Shown here: one piece after another, positions 7,313 to 13,963 of the stretch | Layout: the number at the start of each line of letters is the position of its first letter | Position numbering within the stretch: the first letter of the stretch is position 1 | IMG/VR virus record: IMGVR_UViG_3300017758_000076 | Location: 1-29,467 of that record | Direction: 5' to 3' (one strand) | Source: a virus | DNA: 29,467 nucleotides | Translations under genes and position numbers: made by a program | Notes under the pieces: model-generated | Told to the model about the DNA's origin: nothing | Database searches by the model: none | The model's input: only the letters and a program-made list of their open reading frames with translations

Positions 7313-7427
7313 CTTCTTGTGTTTCTTTCCACTTCCAATAACCAGTTAACCAGTCTTTGTGACTAGTTTCTTTTTTTGAAATTTTAGTAGGTTTACTTTT
7401 TTTGTTTACTGTTTTTTTCTTCTTCAT
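7278..7427 (-). CDS. 49-residue basic small protein
   Basis: Begins MKKKKTVNKKSKPTKISKK and continues TSHKDWLTGYWKWKETQED before ending at a TAA inside the next gene. The first 20 residues are almost all Lys, Thr and Ser. The Trp/Tyr patch (DWLTGYWKWKE) does not look random. Support comes from a TTGACT-17-TATATT promoter whose expected start point falls on this ATG, and from the overlap with the following gene. No family recognised. It is first in a three-gene unit with the 107- and 85-residue genes. Confidence 0.5.
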   Translation of the reverse strand: MKKKKTVNKKSKPTKISKKETSHKDWLTGYWKWKETQEDDNTKNSRSTR

Positions 7428-7434
7428 ACACTAT

Positions 7435-7463
7435 AATATACTTGTTTATTGTGACAAAGTCAA
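7435..7463 (-). promoter_or_regulatory. sigma70-type promoter, near-leaderless, for the 49-residue gene unit
   Basis: TTGACT (7463-7458), 17-nt spacer, TATATT (7440-7435), then 7 nt and the ATG at 7427. The geometry matches the gp55 promoter of this window (TTGACC-17-TATATT-6-ATG). Confidence 0.6.
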
Positions 7464-7466
7464 CAC

Positions 7467-7474
7467 AATAAATA
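7467..7474 (+). promoter_or_regulatory. possible late promoter variant (AATAAATA) of the radical SAM gene
   Basis: AATAAATA, one mismatch from TATAAATA, followed by GAGTAA and the ATG at 7481. The spacing is one base longer than in the three leaderless late genes. It overlaps the region of the divergent early promoter on the other strand. Confidence 0.35.
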
Positions 7475-7480
7475 GAGTAA

Positions 7481-8944
7481 ATGACTAAGAAATCAAACAA
7501 AAATATAGATAAACCTATCTGCAACGCACCATTTACATCAGCTTATTACTTTGGGCTGAGAGGTAATTTGGGTTTTTGCTGTGCATGGGAAGATGACGAA
7601 CAGCCGTATTACAAAGTACACAAAGACGGAGCTCCGGAAGATTTTTGGACTAGCAAATACGCCCAAGACATCAGACAACAAATGCTTGACGGTGAATGGC
7701 CCAAGGGATGTTCTGGTTGTAAGTGGCACGTTGAACGAGGACTAGAATCAGATATAGCTGGGTTTGAATCAATACCTGTAGATAAAAAAGACTTTGATGT
7801 TGTGTACGGAAATACCACACATAAAAAACCAGTGTATTTGGATTACAGGCCAGACAATTTATGTAACTTGTCGTGTATACAATGTAGTCCCGCCAATAGC
7901 TCAATAATTGAAAACTTTGGAGACAAAGAAACATGGGGCATAGGTCAAGACACATGGCGTGGCTCTTTAAAAACACTTAAAGAAAATAAGGATAGACATC
8001 ATGAAATAGAACAGTTTGTAAATGAACATCTTTTACATCAAGGATTGTTACAAATAAAAGTACTTGGTGGAGAGCCTACTATCAATGCTGGTGTGCAAAG
8101 AACTTTAAAACATTTGATTGATAAGGACTATGCTAAAGATATTAGATTAAAGGTTACAACAAATTTTACTAATCTTAATAAAACATACGAACTGTTTTCT
8201 CATTTCAAAGAAGTTAGTGTAACTGCTAGTATCGATGGTGCAGGAAAAACATACGAATATGTCAGACACCCAGCCAAATGGAAAGTTGTTAAAAAAAACA
8301 TATTGACTTTCATGGAAAAATATCTAACCAAGCCAGGATATTCACTTTCCGTAAACACCTGTATGATGGCCCACATGGCTTTTACGTTAACAGATTGGTT
8401 ATCTGAATTGTCAGATATTTGGTTTCGAGAAAGACTTCATATTGTGGGTAAACAAGGTATAGATAACTTGTGGGGAAATATTTCTATAATACCTGTACTT
8501 GAGCCTCACTCAACCATTAATGCAATACCCAGTAAATTCATAAATGATATTTTACATGAATTAGAAACATTAAAGAAAACACTAAATGGAAGAAACAAAA
8601 CGTTTGTAGATGAAATAACTAAATTAGGCTTGAAGCCAAACGACTGGCCGTACGTAGGCACACCAGACTACCTCATTGACAAACTGATAAAAGTATTTCA
8701 AGATCACAAGTATGATGAACAGGCTCACTATGCATGGGCAGTAATGGCCGTGGCACAGCACAACTTTAAAAATTGTGATCTCACAAAATTAGATCCACGT
8801 TTCCTAGAGATGTTTGATATGCTTGACGAAGGAACCGTGTTTATAAAACATAAATTTTATTATCCAGATACTTACAAATCATGGAAGAAAAACAAAGAAA
8901 AAGATCCTAATTTTAAATTTTTTCCAACTGCAAAAAAGCCCTAA
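7481..8944 (+). CDS. twitch/SPASM-type radical SAM protein
   Basis: A 487-residue radical SAM enzyme. The [4Fe-4S]-binding CxxxCxxC motif is C128-NLS-C132-IQ-C135, and the SAM-binding GGEPT motif is at 196-200. Additional cysteines (C14, C33, C34, and CSGC at 77-80) lie in the N-terminal part, in the IC-NAPF and GFCCAWE context known from twitch-domain radical SAM proteins. They may bind an auxiliary cluster. Such proteins recur in marine T4-like phages without an established substrate. Radical SAM enzymes use SAM to generate a 5'-deoxyadenosyl radical for difficult C-H chemistry, often on peptides. The gene stands alone on the plus strand, followed by a long structured non-coding stretch and a nuclease gene. 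Two 2OG-Fe(II) oxygenases nearby add to a theme of post-translational or small-molecule modification. The enzyme class is certain; the substrate is unknown. Confidence 0.88.
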   Translation: MTKKSNKNIDKPICNAPFTSAYYFGLRGNLGFCCAWEDDEQPYYKVHKDGAPEDFWTSKYAQDIRQQMLDGEWPKGCSGCKWHVERGLESDIAGFESIPVDKKDFDVVYGNTTHKKPVYLDYRPDNLCNLSCIQCSPANSSIIENFGDKETWGIGQDTWRGSLKTLKENKDRHHEIEQFVNEHLLHQGLLQIKVLGGEPTINAGVQRTLKHLIDKDYAKDIRLKVTTNFTNLNKTYELFSHFKEVSVTASIDGAGKTYEYVRHPAKWKVVKKNILTFMEKYLTKPGYSLSVNTCMMAHMAFTLTDWLSELSDIWFRERLHIVGKQGIDNLWGNISIIPVLEPHSTINAIPSKFINDILHELETLKKTLNGRNKTFVDEITKLGLKPNDWPYVGTPDYLIDKLIKVFQDHKYDEQAHYAWAVMAVAQHNFKNCDLTKLDPRFLEMFDMLDEGTVFIKHKFYYPDTYKSWKKNKEKDPNFKFFPTAKKP

Positions 8945-8967
8945 ATCAAACATCTTAAAAAAAGAGG

Positions 8968-9000
8968 TTGACTATATTTCCTATTCTGTCTTAATATAAT
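8968..9000 (+). promoter_or_regulatory. sigma70-type promoter for the 9.0-9.5 kb non-coding transcript
   Basis: TTGACT at 8968-8973. The -10 is either TAATAT (8992-8997, 18-nt spacer) or TATAAT (8995-9000, 21-nt spacer). Transcription would begin near 9004-9008, about 550 bases before the next gene start. Confidence 0.55.
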
Positions 9001-9022
9001 GTTATTAGGCACATTATAGGCA

Positions 9023-9168
9023 AACATAGGCAATATAGCATCTCTACAAAAAGCGAATTACGGTGTAACAACACAGGCGAATCGCACGATGCAAGACAAG
9101 TGTTAACTCAGGCACAAATGACAATGGCTCTGCTAGAGAAAGAAATGCAACCATTATCTTATACATAG
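9023..9168 (+). pseudogene. coding-like remnant split between two frames
   Basis: Reading from 9023 gives NIGNIASLQKANYGVTTQAN and then RTMQD before a stop. Switching to the -1 frame near 9088 continues as DARQVLTQAQMTMALLEKEM to a TAG at 9166-9168. The joined peptide of about 48 residues looks like an alpha-helical phage structural segment, and each half ends abruptly where the other takes over. There is no start codon and no ribosome site. It could be the decayed end of an older gene, or chance within a structured RNA. Confidence 0.3.
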
Positions 9169-9193
9169 ACGGTCAGTTTTGGATATGTATAGG
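9158..9193 (+). other. stem-loop 1 of the candidate RNA
   Basis: CTTATACATA pairs with TATGTATAGG (10 bp including one G-U) around a 16-nt loop. The core TATACATA/TATGTATA is a perfect inverted repeat. Confidence 0.7.
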
Positions 9194-9312
9194 TCCCGTT
9201 GGATGAAGTAGGATTGATAGGGGTACAGGCCAACCGCCTCTTTAGGATCCGTAAGCTGGATGACTAATCTCTGGTAATATATAAAGCAATTTAATATTAA
9301 CAAAGAAAAGTT

Positions 9313-9334
9313 CTTCACCCGTAGCAGGGTGAAG
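9313..9334 (+). other. stem-loop 2 of the candidate RNA
   Basis: CTTCACCC and GGGTGAAG form a perfect 8-bp stem around the loop GTAGCA. No T-tract follows, so it is not an intrinsic terminator. This is the most stable element in the stretch. Confidence 0.8.
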
Positions 9335-9433
9335 TATGGCCAAATCTTGGTAATAAGTGATACAAACAAATATCTAAGTAATCAAATAGAAAACAAAAAA
9401 GCTAATACAAAGTACACTATCCAATATGATAAC

Positions 9434-9449
9434 ATTCTCCTAAGAGAAT
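9434..9449 (+). other. stem-loop 3 of the candidate RNA
   Basis: ATTCTC and GAGAAT form a perfect 6-bp stem around the tetraloop CTAA. A GC-rich single-stranded-looking segment (GGGCATTCCGCCGAAGAGG) follows. Confidence 0.6.
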
Positions 9450-9556
9450 AGGGCATTCCGCCGAAGAGGTGATACGGGTCCGCAAAGAAGGCTTGCAAAT
9501 TTTAATTAAGTATTGTATAGTAAACATAATGACGAAGATTTTTTTTAGGGGCACCC

Positions 9557-10069
9557 ATGGGTAGTAAATCAAAAACCAAAGGCAAAATTTACGAAAGAGA
9601 AATTGCTAATTTTTTAAGTGACTTGTACAACGAGTCATTTACCAGAGTACCGCATTCAGGTGCTTTCATTGGCGGACAGAATTTTTCTAGAATACAAAAT
9701 TTATCAGAAAATCAAACAAGAGGTTTCAAGGGCGATATTATTCCACCTGACTCTTTTCCACTATTAGTGATTGAAGCAAAAAACTACGGAGAGTTTCGTT
9801 GGAATCATCTAGCACTAGGACAACAAGTCAAACAGCTAGACGAATGGATTGGTCAAGCAGAAGACAGTTGCGAAGACAAAGACAAATGGTTGTTGTGTGT
9901 AAAGATCACAAGACAAGGCGAATTTGTGTTATGGGATCCAACACGTTTTACCAATTTAGATCATGATTTGACTTACGGTAAGTATTGTTATATTGAAACA
10001 AGTAAGTTTTGGAAAGCCAACAGCGATAAAATCAAAGAACAAAGTAAAAAACAAAATGTCACAGAATAA
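9557..10069 (+). CDS. PD-(D/E)XK nuclease, Holliday-junction-resolvase-like
   Basis: A 170-residue protein with the PD-(D/E)XK layout: an N-terminal helix acidic residue (E13 in KGKIYEREIANFL), RVPHSGAF at 30-37, D60 in FKGDIIPPD, and E73-A-K75 in LLVIEAKNYGEF. This order (E, then D, then ExK) and the HSGA segment resemble Hjc-type and phage resolvase-like nucleases, which cut branched DNA using Mg2+. T4 itself resolves junctions with endonuclease VII, which is unrelated, so this may be the substitute in this phage. A general DNA-end nuclease is also possible. The start at 9557 follows a strong Shine-Dalgarno (AGGGG). The next gene overlaps its end by 14 bases. The upstream 600 bases are non-coding. 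Confidence 0.72.
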   Translation: MGSKSKTKGKIYEREIANFLSDLYNESFTRVPHSGAFIGGQNFSRIQNLSENQTRGFKGDIIPPDSFPLLVIEAKNYGEFRWNHLALGQQVKQLDEWIGQAEDSCEDKDKWLLCVKITRQGEFVLWDPTRFTNLDHDLTYGKYCYIETSKFWKANSDKIKEQSKKQNVTE

Positions 10070-11273
10070 ACTAACAGTAGTCATAGTTAAAAACAAAACT
10101 CTTTTATCAAGTATTAGAGATTACTTTTATCAAAGACTTTATTTTGAGCCAGGCATGGATTATGAGCTGGGTTGGCGTGTTGACGGTCCTGTGTATTGTG
10201 AAGACGAAGAAGATTTACATACAGTACTAAAACAGCTGAAATCAAATTTTGCAATGGTTATACAAGAAGGCAATTTCTTTTATGAGCATTTACACAATAA
10301 CTTTATTTTACCACTTATCAAAAGTGGTGACCTAGACAAATATTCATTAATAGGACACATACTAGATCGCAAAGAGCGTTATTATCAACTCCACAAACAA
10401 TGTTTTATCATCAATTTAGATCATTGGAATAAAGTTGGTGCACCTGATTTTAACTCTAGCGAACATCAAACTTTTATTGACGTTAGAAGATCAGAATCAA
10501 ATTTTCATGATGATTATACTCCACATTGGATCGAAGCTGACAACGGAATGAATGATTACAAAAAATGTAAAACCGGAGCCAAAGTGATTGGTGCGTTATT
10601 AAAAGAAAAATTTAAAGTAAGACCATTTAATCAATACGAAAGAATATTAAAAACTTTTGTATATTATTTCAAAGAAGAACAAGTAAGTCATTTACTAACA
10701 AGCAGTTATGTAACAGACAATTCGTATTACTATCCCAAAGCAACATCTAAAAAAAACAAAAAGTTTAAAAAAAATCCGGAGCAGTTCATATCGGTTGCTA
10801 ACGGTTTACAAAGTTTACAAACAATTTCCAACTGTTATGAGTCTATAAAAGAGATTTCATTTTATGATATATCAATGCCAGCATTGATCTTTACTGAACT
10901 ATTGCTCAATCATTATCACTTTGATGACTATGTTGAGTTTGTAAAAGAATTTGATACAAAATACAATGGAGAAAAGTTTACAACATTACCTATACATAAC
11001 AATACATATCAAGACTTGCTTGGCGATATAGATATGTCAGAATATATTCCAATTATAAAACACATAAAAGATAACGTGAAAGTAAACTATTATGTTGGAG
11101 ATATAACAAGAACGTCAATCATTGAAAATTTGGATAAACCAACTGCTATCTATATATCCAATAGTTTCCACTACTCGCATAGCCTAATTAGAAAATCTGA
11201 ATTAGACTATTACGAAAGTAAAATTGATCAACAATGTAAAATTAAATATATTAATATTGAAACTATGCGTTAG
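10056..11273 (+). CDS. uncharacterised 405-residue phage protein
   Basis: I chose the ATG at 10056, which gives MSQNKLTVVIVKNKTLLSSI, over the ATG at 9993 in the same frame. The 21 residues gained from 9993 (KQVSFGKPTAIKSKNK...) lie entirely inside the nuclease gene and look like shadow sequence. The first 130 residues have a Rossmann-like start (LTVVIVKN) and a segment GHILDRKERYYQLHKQCFI followed by INLDHWNKVGAPDF that reads like part of a nucleotide-sugar-type or transferase fold. The second half contains KEISFYDISMPALIFTELL, reminiscent of a methyltransferase strand-2 acidic region, but no glycine-rich SAM motif is clear. It is co-transcribed with the nuclease, overlapping by 14 bases. 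I do not assign a function. Confidence 0.7.
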   Translation: MSQNKLTVVIVKNKTLLSSIRDYFYQRLYFEPGMDYELGWRVDGPVYCEDEEDLHTVLKQLKSNFAMVIQEGNFFYEHLHNNFILPLIKSGDLDKYSLIGHILDRKERYYQLHKQCFIINLDHWNKVGAPDFNSSEHQTFIDVRRSESNFHDDYTPHWIEADNGMNDYKKCKTGAKVIGALLKEKFKVRPFNQYERILKTFVYYFKEEQVSHLLTSSYVTDNSYYYPKATSKKNKKFKKNPEQFISVANGLQSLQTISNCYESIKEISFYDISMPALIFTELLLNHYHFDDYVEFVKEFDTKYNGEKFTTLPIHNNTYQDLLGDIDMSEYIPIIKHIKDNVKVNYYVGDITRTSIIENLDKPTAIYISNSFHYSHSLIRKSELDYYESKIDQQCKIKYINIETMR

Positions 11274-11276
11274 AGA

Positions 11277-11651
11277 TTATTTCAATCTCATGTGAAATAA
11301 TAGTTCATTAATACTATGTACAATGTCATCGATGATGTCTTCAATATCAATGTAACCTAGATCGGTTATTGTTTCTTTAAATTTTTCGTATGCTGATCTT
11401 AAAGCTTCTAAAGACTCGATAACTTCTGGTACACCGTTATAATCAACCAATTCAACTTTGCCTTGATCAATACTAATTTTTGTACCAGTTCTACCTGCCA
11501 TTGCCTCAACCATTTTATCAACTGATTCACTAAAAGAATTATAAAACTCACCTAGTGCTTCATGGTGTGCATAACTTTCAGTTTGCCAATGATAATATCT
11601 GCTTTGGTTTAAGTATTCCAAAGAATATCGTACTATTTGATTAAAGTTCAT
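11277..11651 (-). CDS. DUF5856 family protein, Dps/ferritin-like fold
   Basis: A 124-residue all-helical protein. Residues 19-50 (YYHWQTESYAHHEALGEFY then VDKMVEAMAG) follow the pattern of Dps ferroxidase helices: H21-W22, H29/H30, E31, F37 and D45. This is the pattern of the phage DUF5856 family. A role in binding iron or DNA is an inference from fold resemblance only, and the usual DNA-binding Lys-rich tail is absent. The start has a good Shine-Dalgarno (AGGAGC). It follows the two oxygenase genes on the same strand with a 32-base gap, so it may share their transcript, or use an AATAAATA element overlapping the preceding stop. Confidence 0.72.
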   Translation of the reverse strand: MNFNQIVRYSLEYLNQSRYYHWQTESYAHHEALGEFYNSFSESVDKMVEAMAGRTGTKISIDQGKVELVDYNGVPEVIESLEALRSAYEKFKETITDLGYIDIEDIIDDIVHSINELLFHMRLK

Positions 11652-11683
11652 AAATTGCTCCTGTGTATTAAGTATGTTGTTTA

Positions 11684-12763
11684 CTATTTATTCCAGCCGT
11701 ACCTCTTCCAGCTGTTTGGCATCAATGCATTTAATTTTTCTTTATCTGGGTCTCCGTGTATAATCATATGTAATCTTGCTTTGTTTGAATTGTTATGTAC
11801 CCAATGTATTGTGCCCACATTCCATATAAAAGCTGTGCCAGGTGCATACGGAATCATTCCCCAATCTTTAACATAAACGCCAGCACCATTTGGATTACTA
11901 ATAGCTAGATTAAAACCCATGCATCTATTTTCAGCATCTTGGTGAGGTAAAATATATCCACCGGGTTCAATCCATGAAAATCTAATTCTAGAATAATTTT
12001 TTAACGGAAAATCATGCATAAAAAATCTTTTAGTTATTGGACATTCGTCTGCCAGTTCAGTCCAATCTGGTTTTGGTTTGGTTGGATATTTTGTTTTGTC
12101 AACACCAACATAGTCATAGCCAGATGTGATATCAGAAGCCAAACCAAATAGTGTTGTTGCATTCCAAGTACCACCAGCTTCATCTGATCTATGCATAAGC
12201 GATTTGTTTTTTACATTAATGGCTTCCATATACATTTTTTCATGCGGAACTTTTAAATCTAACTGTAGCCATGGGTATGGGCAGTCATCACTCTCAAACC
12301 AATTCCACAAATCTTTATCTTTTTTTGGAAAATTATATGGCCTTTCGATGTAAGCTTCTTTCCATAATTTTAACATTTTTTCTGCAGTCAAGTTTTTTAC
12401 CAATTTACTATTAATATAATCCGAATTGTTATATCCTAAAATTAATTGAAATATAGGACTTAAACCATACTTTGCTTCCAACGTAGGCATTCTTTTATTA
12501 TCTATTTCATTAGGAATAAAGAAATCAATTTGTTGTTTTTGGCAATAAGACCTTACGTATTTGTTGATAGCAGATTCTCCTGGGTTACAAACGAACACCA
12601 AATCTTTCCCCTCAACAAATTTTGCTACAGAATTTTTGTTATAAGGCATTTCCAAAAAGTCAAACTGAAATCTTTTTTCGTTTTTCAATAAATTTGCAAT
12701 AGCCTCGCTCAACCTAGGACCTTCAATATGACCTATAACTCCAACTTTAATCTGCATAACCAA
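11684..12763 (-). CDS. 2OG-Fe(II) oxygenase, aspartyl/asparaginyl beta-hydroxylase-like, with extra N-terminal domain
   Basis: A 359-residue protein of two parts. Residues about 150-359 are an aspartyl/asparaginyl beta-hydroxylase-type jelly-roll: W264-x-EPGG, the iron ligands H274-Q-D276 (ILPHQD), a distal His in GTIHWVHNNS (H320 or H323), and the 2OG-binding R330 (NKARLHMIIHG). Residues 1-145 form an additional domain beginning IKVGVIGHIEGPRLSEAI with a Rossmann-like strand-loop-helix and GKDLVFVCNPGES, absent from the paralogue next door. The catalytic half is clearly homologous to the 219-residue neighbour, with the same WLQLD/YLQLD opening, CPIT/CPTT and EPGG blocks. The genes overlap by 17 bases, so they are translationally coupled. 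Substrate unknown. The iron-ligand set is intact, so it is likely active. Confidence 0.8.
   Translation of the reverse strand: MVMQIKVGVIGHIEGPRLSEAIANLLKNEKRFQFDFLEMPYNKNSVAKFVEGKDLVFVCNPGESAINKYVRSYCQKQQIDFFIPNEIDNKRMPTLEAKYGLSPIFQLILGYNNSDYINSKLVKNLTAEKMLKLWKEAYIERPYNFPKKDKDLWNWFESDDCPYPWLQLDLKVPHEKMYMEAINVKNKSLMHRSDEAGGTWNATTLFGLASDITSGYDYVGVDKTKYPTKPKPDWTELADECPITKRFFMHDFPLKNYSRIRFSWIEPGGYILPHQDAENRCMGFNLAISNPNGAGVYVKDWGMIPYAPGTAFIWNVGTIHWVHNNSNKARLHMIIHGDPDKEKLNALMPNSWKRYGWNK
11685..11692 (-). promoter_or_regulatory. possible late promoter variant (AATAAATA) for the DUF5856 gene
   Basis: AATAAATA overlaps the stop codon of the upstream oxygenase gene, about 34 nt before the DUF5856 ATG. 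One mismatch from consensus. The A-rich context makes a chance match quite possible. Confidence 0.25.
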
Positions 12764-13406
12764 ATTTCTCCCAACTTCTTTCTAATATATCAATCCATTC
12801 TTTGTAATGTCTTTTACCATGTGCAATAATATGTAATCTAACTTTATTGGAGTTATTAATAACTTCATGATGTTGTCCAACATCAATTAAAAATGCTACT
12901 CCGGGTTTAAATGGTACTGTGCCTTTGTTTTTAAAATTAAAATCACAACCATCCGGATTATTAATTGCTATATTAACCGGCGTGAATGTTCTTTGTTCGC
13001 TGTCTCTATGCAAACTAATTTTTCCACCTGGTTCAAGCCACATAAATCTTAGTCTTTTGTATTGTCTATATGGAAATTTATTTTTAAAATATTCTGTAGT
13101 AGTAGGACATTGATCAGCAATATCTGTCCATTTGTAATCAATTTGATCTTCTGTTAAACCTTTGTTTTCTTCGTACTGTTCCCAAGCATTGGTTTTAGTA
13201 GAACTAATACCATGCAGGCAAAGACTAGACCAGCCGCCTCCCTGGCCATAATCTCTATGTGAGACAGCCTGATCTTTAACCGCTGATGCTTCTTTATAAA
13301 TTTCTTCATAAGGAATATCATTAATATCTAGTTGCAAATACGGAATAGTTTTATCTTGCTCTAACCATTCCCAAATATCTTTGTCTGTGTTTGGGTTCAT
13401 ACACAT
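12747..13406 (-). CDS. 2OG-Fe(II) oxygenase, aspartyl/asparaginyl beta-hydroxylase-like (single domain)
   Basis: A 219-residue stand-alone oxygenase domain. The motif chain is WLEPGG (123-128), H133-R-D135 (SLHRD), a distal His in VGQHHEVINNS (H179 or H180), and R190 in NKVRLHIIAHG. These supply the Fe(II) facial triad and the 2-oxoglutarate salt bridge of the aspartyl/asparaginyl beta-hydroxylase family. Family members hydroxylate protein side chains or small amino-acid substrates; here the substrate is not known. It is the first of a tandem duplicated pair. The ATG at 13406 (MCMNPN) and an in-frame ATG at 13400 both lie in or beside the 3' arm of a 12-bp hairpin, so initiation may be controlled by RNA folding. 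No Shine-Dalgarno is visible. Confidence 0.8.
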   Translation of the reverse strand: MCMNPNTDKDIWEWLEQDKTIPYLQLDINDIPYEEIYKEASAVKDQAVSHRDYGQGGGWSSLCLHGISSTKTNAWEQYEENKGLTEDQIDYKWTDIADQCPTTTEYFKNKFPYRQYKRLRFMWLEPGGKISLHRDSEQRTFTPVNIAINNPDGCDFNFKNKGTVPFKPGVAFLIDVGQHHEVINNSNKVRLHIIAHGKRHYKEWIDILERSWEKFGYAD

Positions 13407-13427
13407 ATTTACTCAGTGCATGAACCC
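13393..13427 (-). promoter_or_regulatory. start-codon hairpin of the first oxygenase gene
   Basis: On the minus-strand RNA, GGGTTCATGCAC pairs with GTGTATGAACCC (12 bp, one G-U) around an 11-nt loop TGAGTAAATAT. The outer 8 bp are a perfect inverted repeat. The first ATG (13406) sits at the loop/stem junction and the second (13400) is fully inside the stem. No T-tract follows, so a terminator is unlikely. It lies between the stop of the 83-residue gene (13440) and the oxygenase gene. Confidence 0.7.
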
Positions 13428-13439
13428 ATTAAGTTAGTT

Positions 13440-13691
13440 TTAGATATAAAAGCGATTGTGTGATTGTTTAAAATTTATTGATGACATTTCTTCATTTAGT
13501 TTTTCGTTGTCATGTCTTGCGGCAGGATCACTGTTATATAATGCCAACACGTAGTTTAGCATAGTTTTTGTAGTCTTTCTTGATATTTTTTTATATTTAG
13601 GCATGGATTTTGTCTCTCTGTTCTTGTTGTTAGCGAGAACGTGTGTAGCAAGTAATAATCCATTACCCAAAGATCTAAATATGTGTTCCAT
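13440..13691 (-). CDS. small hypothetical protein (83 residues)
   Basis: Basic protein MEHIFRSLGNGLLLATHVLA followed by a Lys/Arg-rich stretch (MPKYKKISRKTTKTMLNYVL) and a polar tail. The ribosome site is moderate (AAGGAACAAG). The start overlaps the end of a 57-residue gene by 17 bases, so it is coupled to it and driven from the late promoter at 13964-13971. An N-terminal amphipathic or weakly hydrophobic helix is possible, but I see no clear membrane segment. No family recognised. Confidence 0.5.
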   Translation of the reverse strand: MEHIFRSLGNGLLLATHVLANNKNRETKSMPKYKKISRKTTKTMLNYVLALYNSDPAARHDNEKLNEEMSSINFKQSHNRFYI

Positions 13692-13848
13692 CTTGTTCCT
13701 TTTGTTTAATTTTTAATTGTTGATATGCATATAAACGATCTTGTTTAGACCATTCTGTTGATGCATATATCCACATAGGATCATGCTGGTAATCTTTTTC
13801 ATTTGTCACCCAAATTGCATGGCAGAACTGTTTTATTATTCTTAACAT
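13675..13848 (-). CDS. small hypothetical protein (57 residues), first gene after a structured leader
   Basis: Begins MLRIIKQFCHAIWVTNEKDY and continues QHDPMWIYASTEWSKQDRLY before a Gln/Lys-rich end. Its Trp/Tyr/His content and clean overlap with the 83-residue gene argue for a real gene. A purine-rich site (AGAAAGAG) precedes the ATG. It is the first coding region after the TATAAATA late promoter and follows a leader of about 110 nt with several hairpins. No family recognised. Confidence 0.5.
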   Translation of the reverse strand: MLRIIKQFCHAIWVTNEKDYQHDPMWIYASTEWSKQDRLYAYQQLKIKQKEQDGTHI

Positions 13849-13958
13849 TATTACTCTTTCTTTTGCTTACGAGCCCTTCAGATTAAATCTGTGTAAGGCT
13901 ACACCTTGTTTCTCAGTTGCTCCATGTTTGATATAAAGTAGCGGGAATATCCGTTACC
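13849..13958 (-). promoter_or_regulatory. structured 5' leader with mutually exclusive hairpins
   Basis: The predicted leader RNA contains GCGG/CCGC pairing near its 5' end, GTGTA-GCCT-TACAC (perfect 5-bp stem), and CAGAT-TTA-ATCTG (5-bp stem). An alternative pairing of AGCCTT with AAGGGCT (one bulge) encloses the last hairpin and competes with the GTGTA stem. A long, GC-rich leader is unusual here because other genes in the window appear leaderless. It could be a cis-regulatory element or a small stable RNA. Confidence 0.45.
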
Positions 13959-13963
13959 GCAGG

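Larger units (their letters stand above)
9003..9540 (+). ncRNA. candidate large structured RNA in a 612-base gene-free stretch (8945-9556)
   Basis: No convincing gene fits on either strand. G+C is visibly higher than in neighbouring intergenic DNA, and stop codons occur in all frames. Three good stem-loops are present (9158-9193, 9313-9334, 9434-9449), plus a weaker GTTGG/CCAAC pairing (about 9199-9233) and a short palindrome TTAATATTAA near 9290. A sigma70-type promoter lies just upstream. No tRNA, tmRNA, RNase P or group I intron hallmark is visible. Large structured RNAs are known from phages and marine metagenomes (for example the GOLLD and IMES classes); I cannot assign it to one. Alternatively it is a very long 5' leader of the nuclease gene at 9557. 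Confidence 0.5.

Noticed and set aside
9313-9350. Resemblance to RNase P RNA (CACCCG-AGCA followed by GGCCAAAT; also GGTCAGTTT at 9171)
   Set aside because: The universal RNase P core (GAGGAAAGTC near the 5' end, and its partner helices) is absent and the matching words are in the wrong order.
9154-9369. 71-residue minus-strand reading frame
   Set aside because: Composition is not protein-like, no ribosome site, and it crosses the stem-loops of the candidate RNA; treated as chance.
8945-9556. tRNA, tmRNA or group I intron in the gene-free stretch
   Set aside because: No T-arm GGTTCGA-type sequence, no CCA end, no tag-peptide frame, and no P/Q/R/S intron elements could be found.
9993-10055. 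Upstream ATG adding 21 residues to the 405-residue protein
   Set aside because: The added part is wholly inside the nuclease gene in another frame and has no ribosome site.
13393-13427. Intrinsic terminator between the 83-residue gene and the oxygenase
   Set aside because: Stem is good but there is no T-tract and the oxygenase start codon is inside it.
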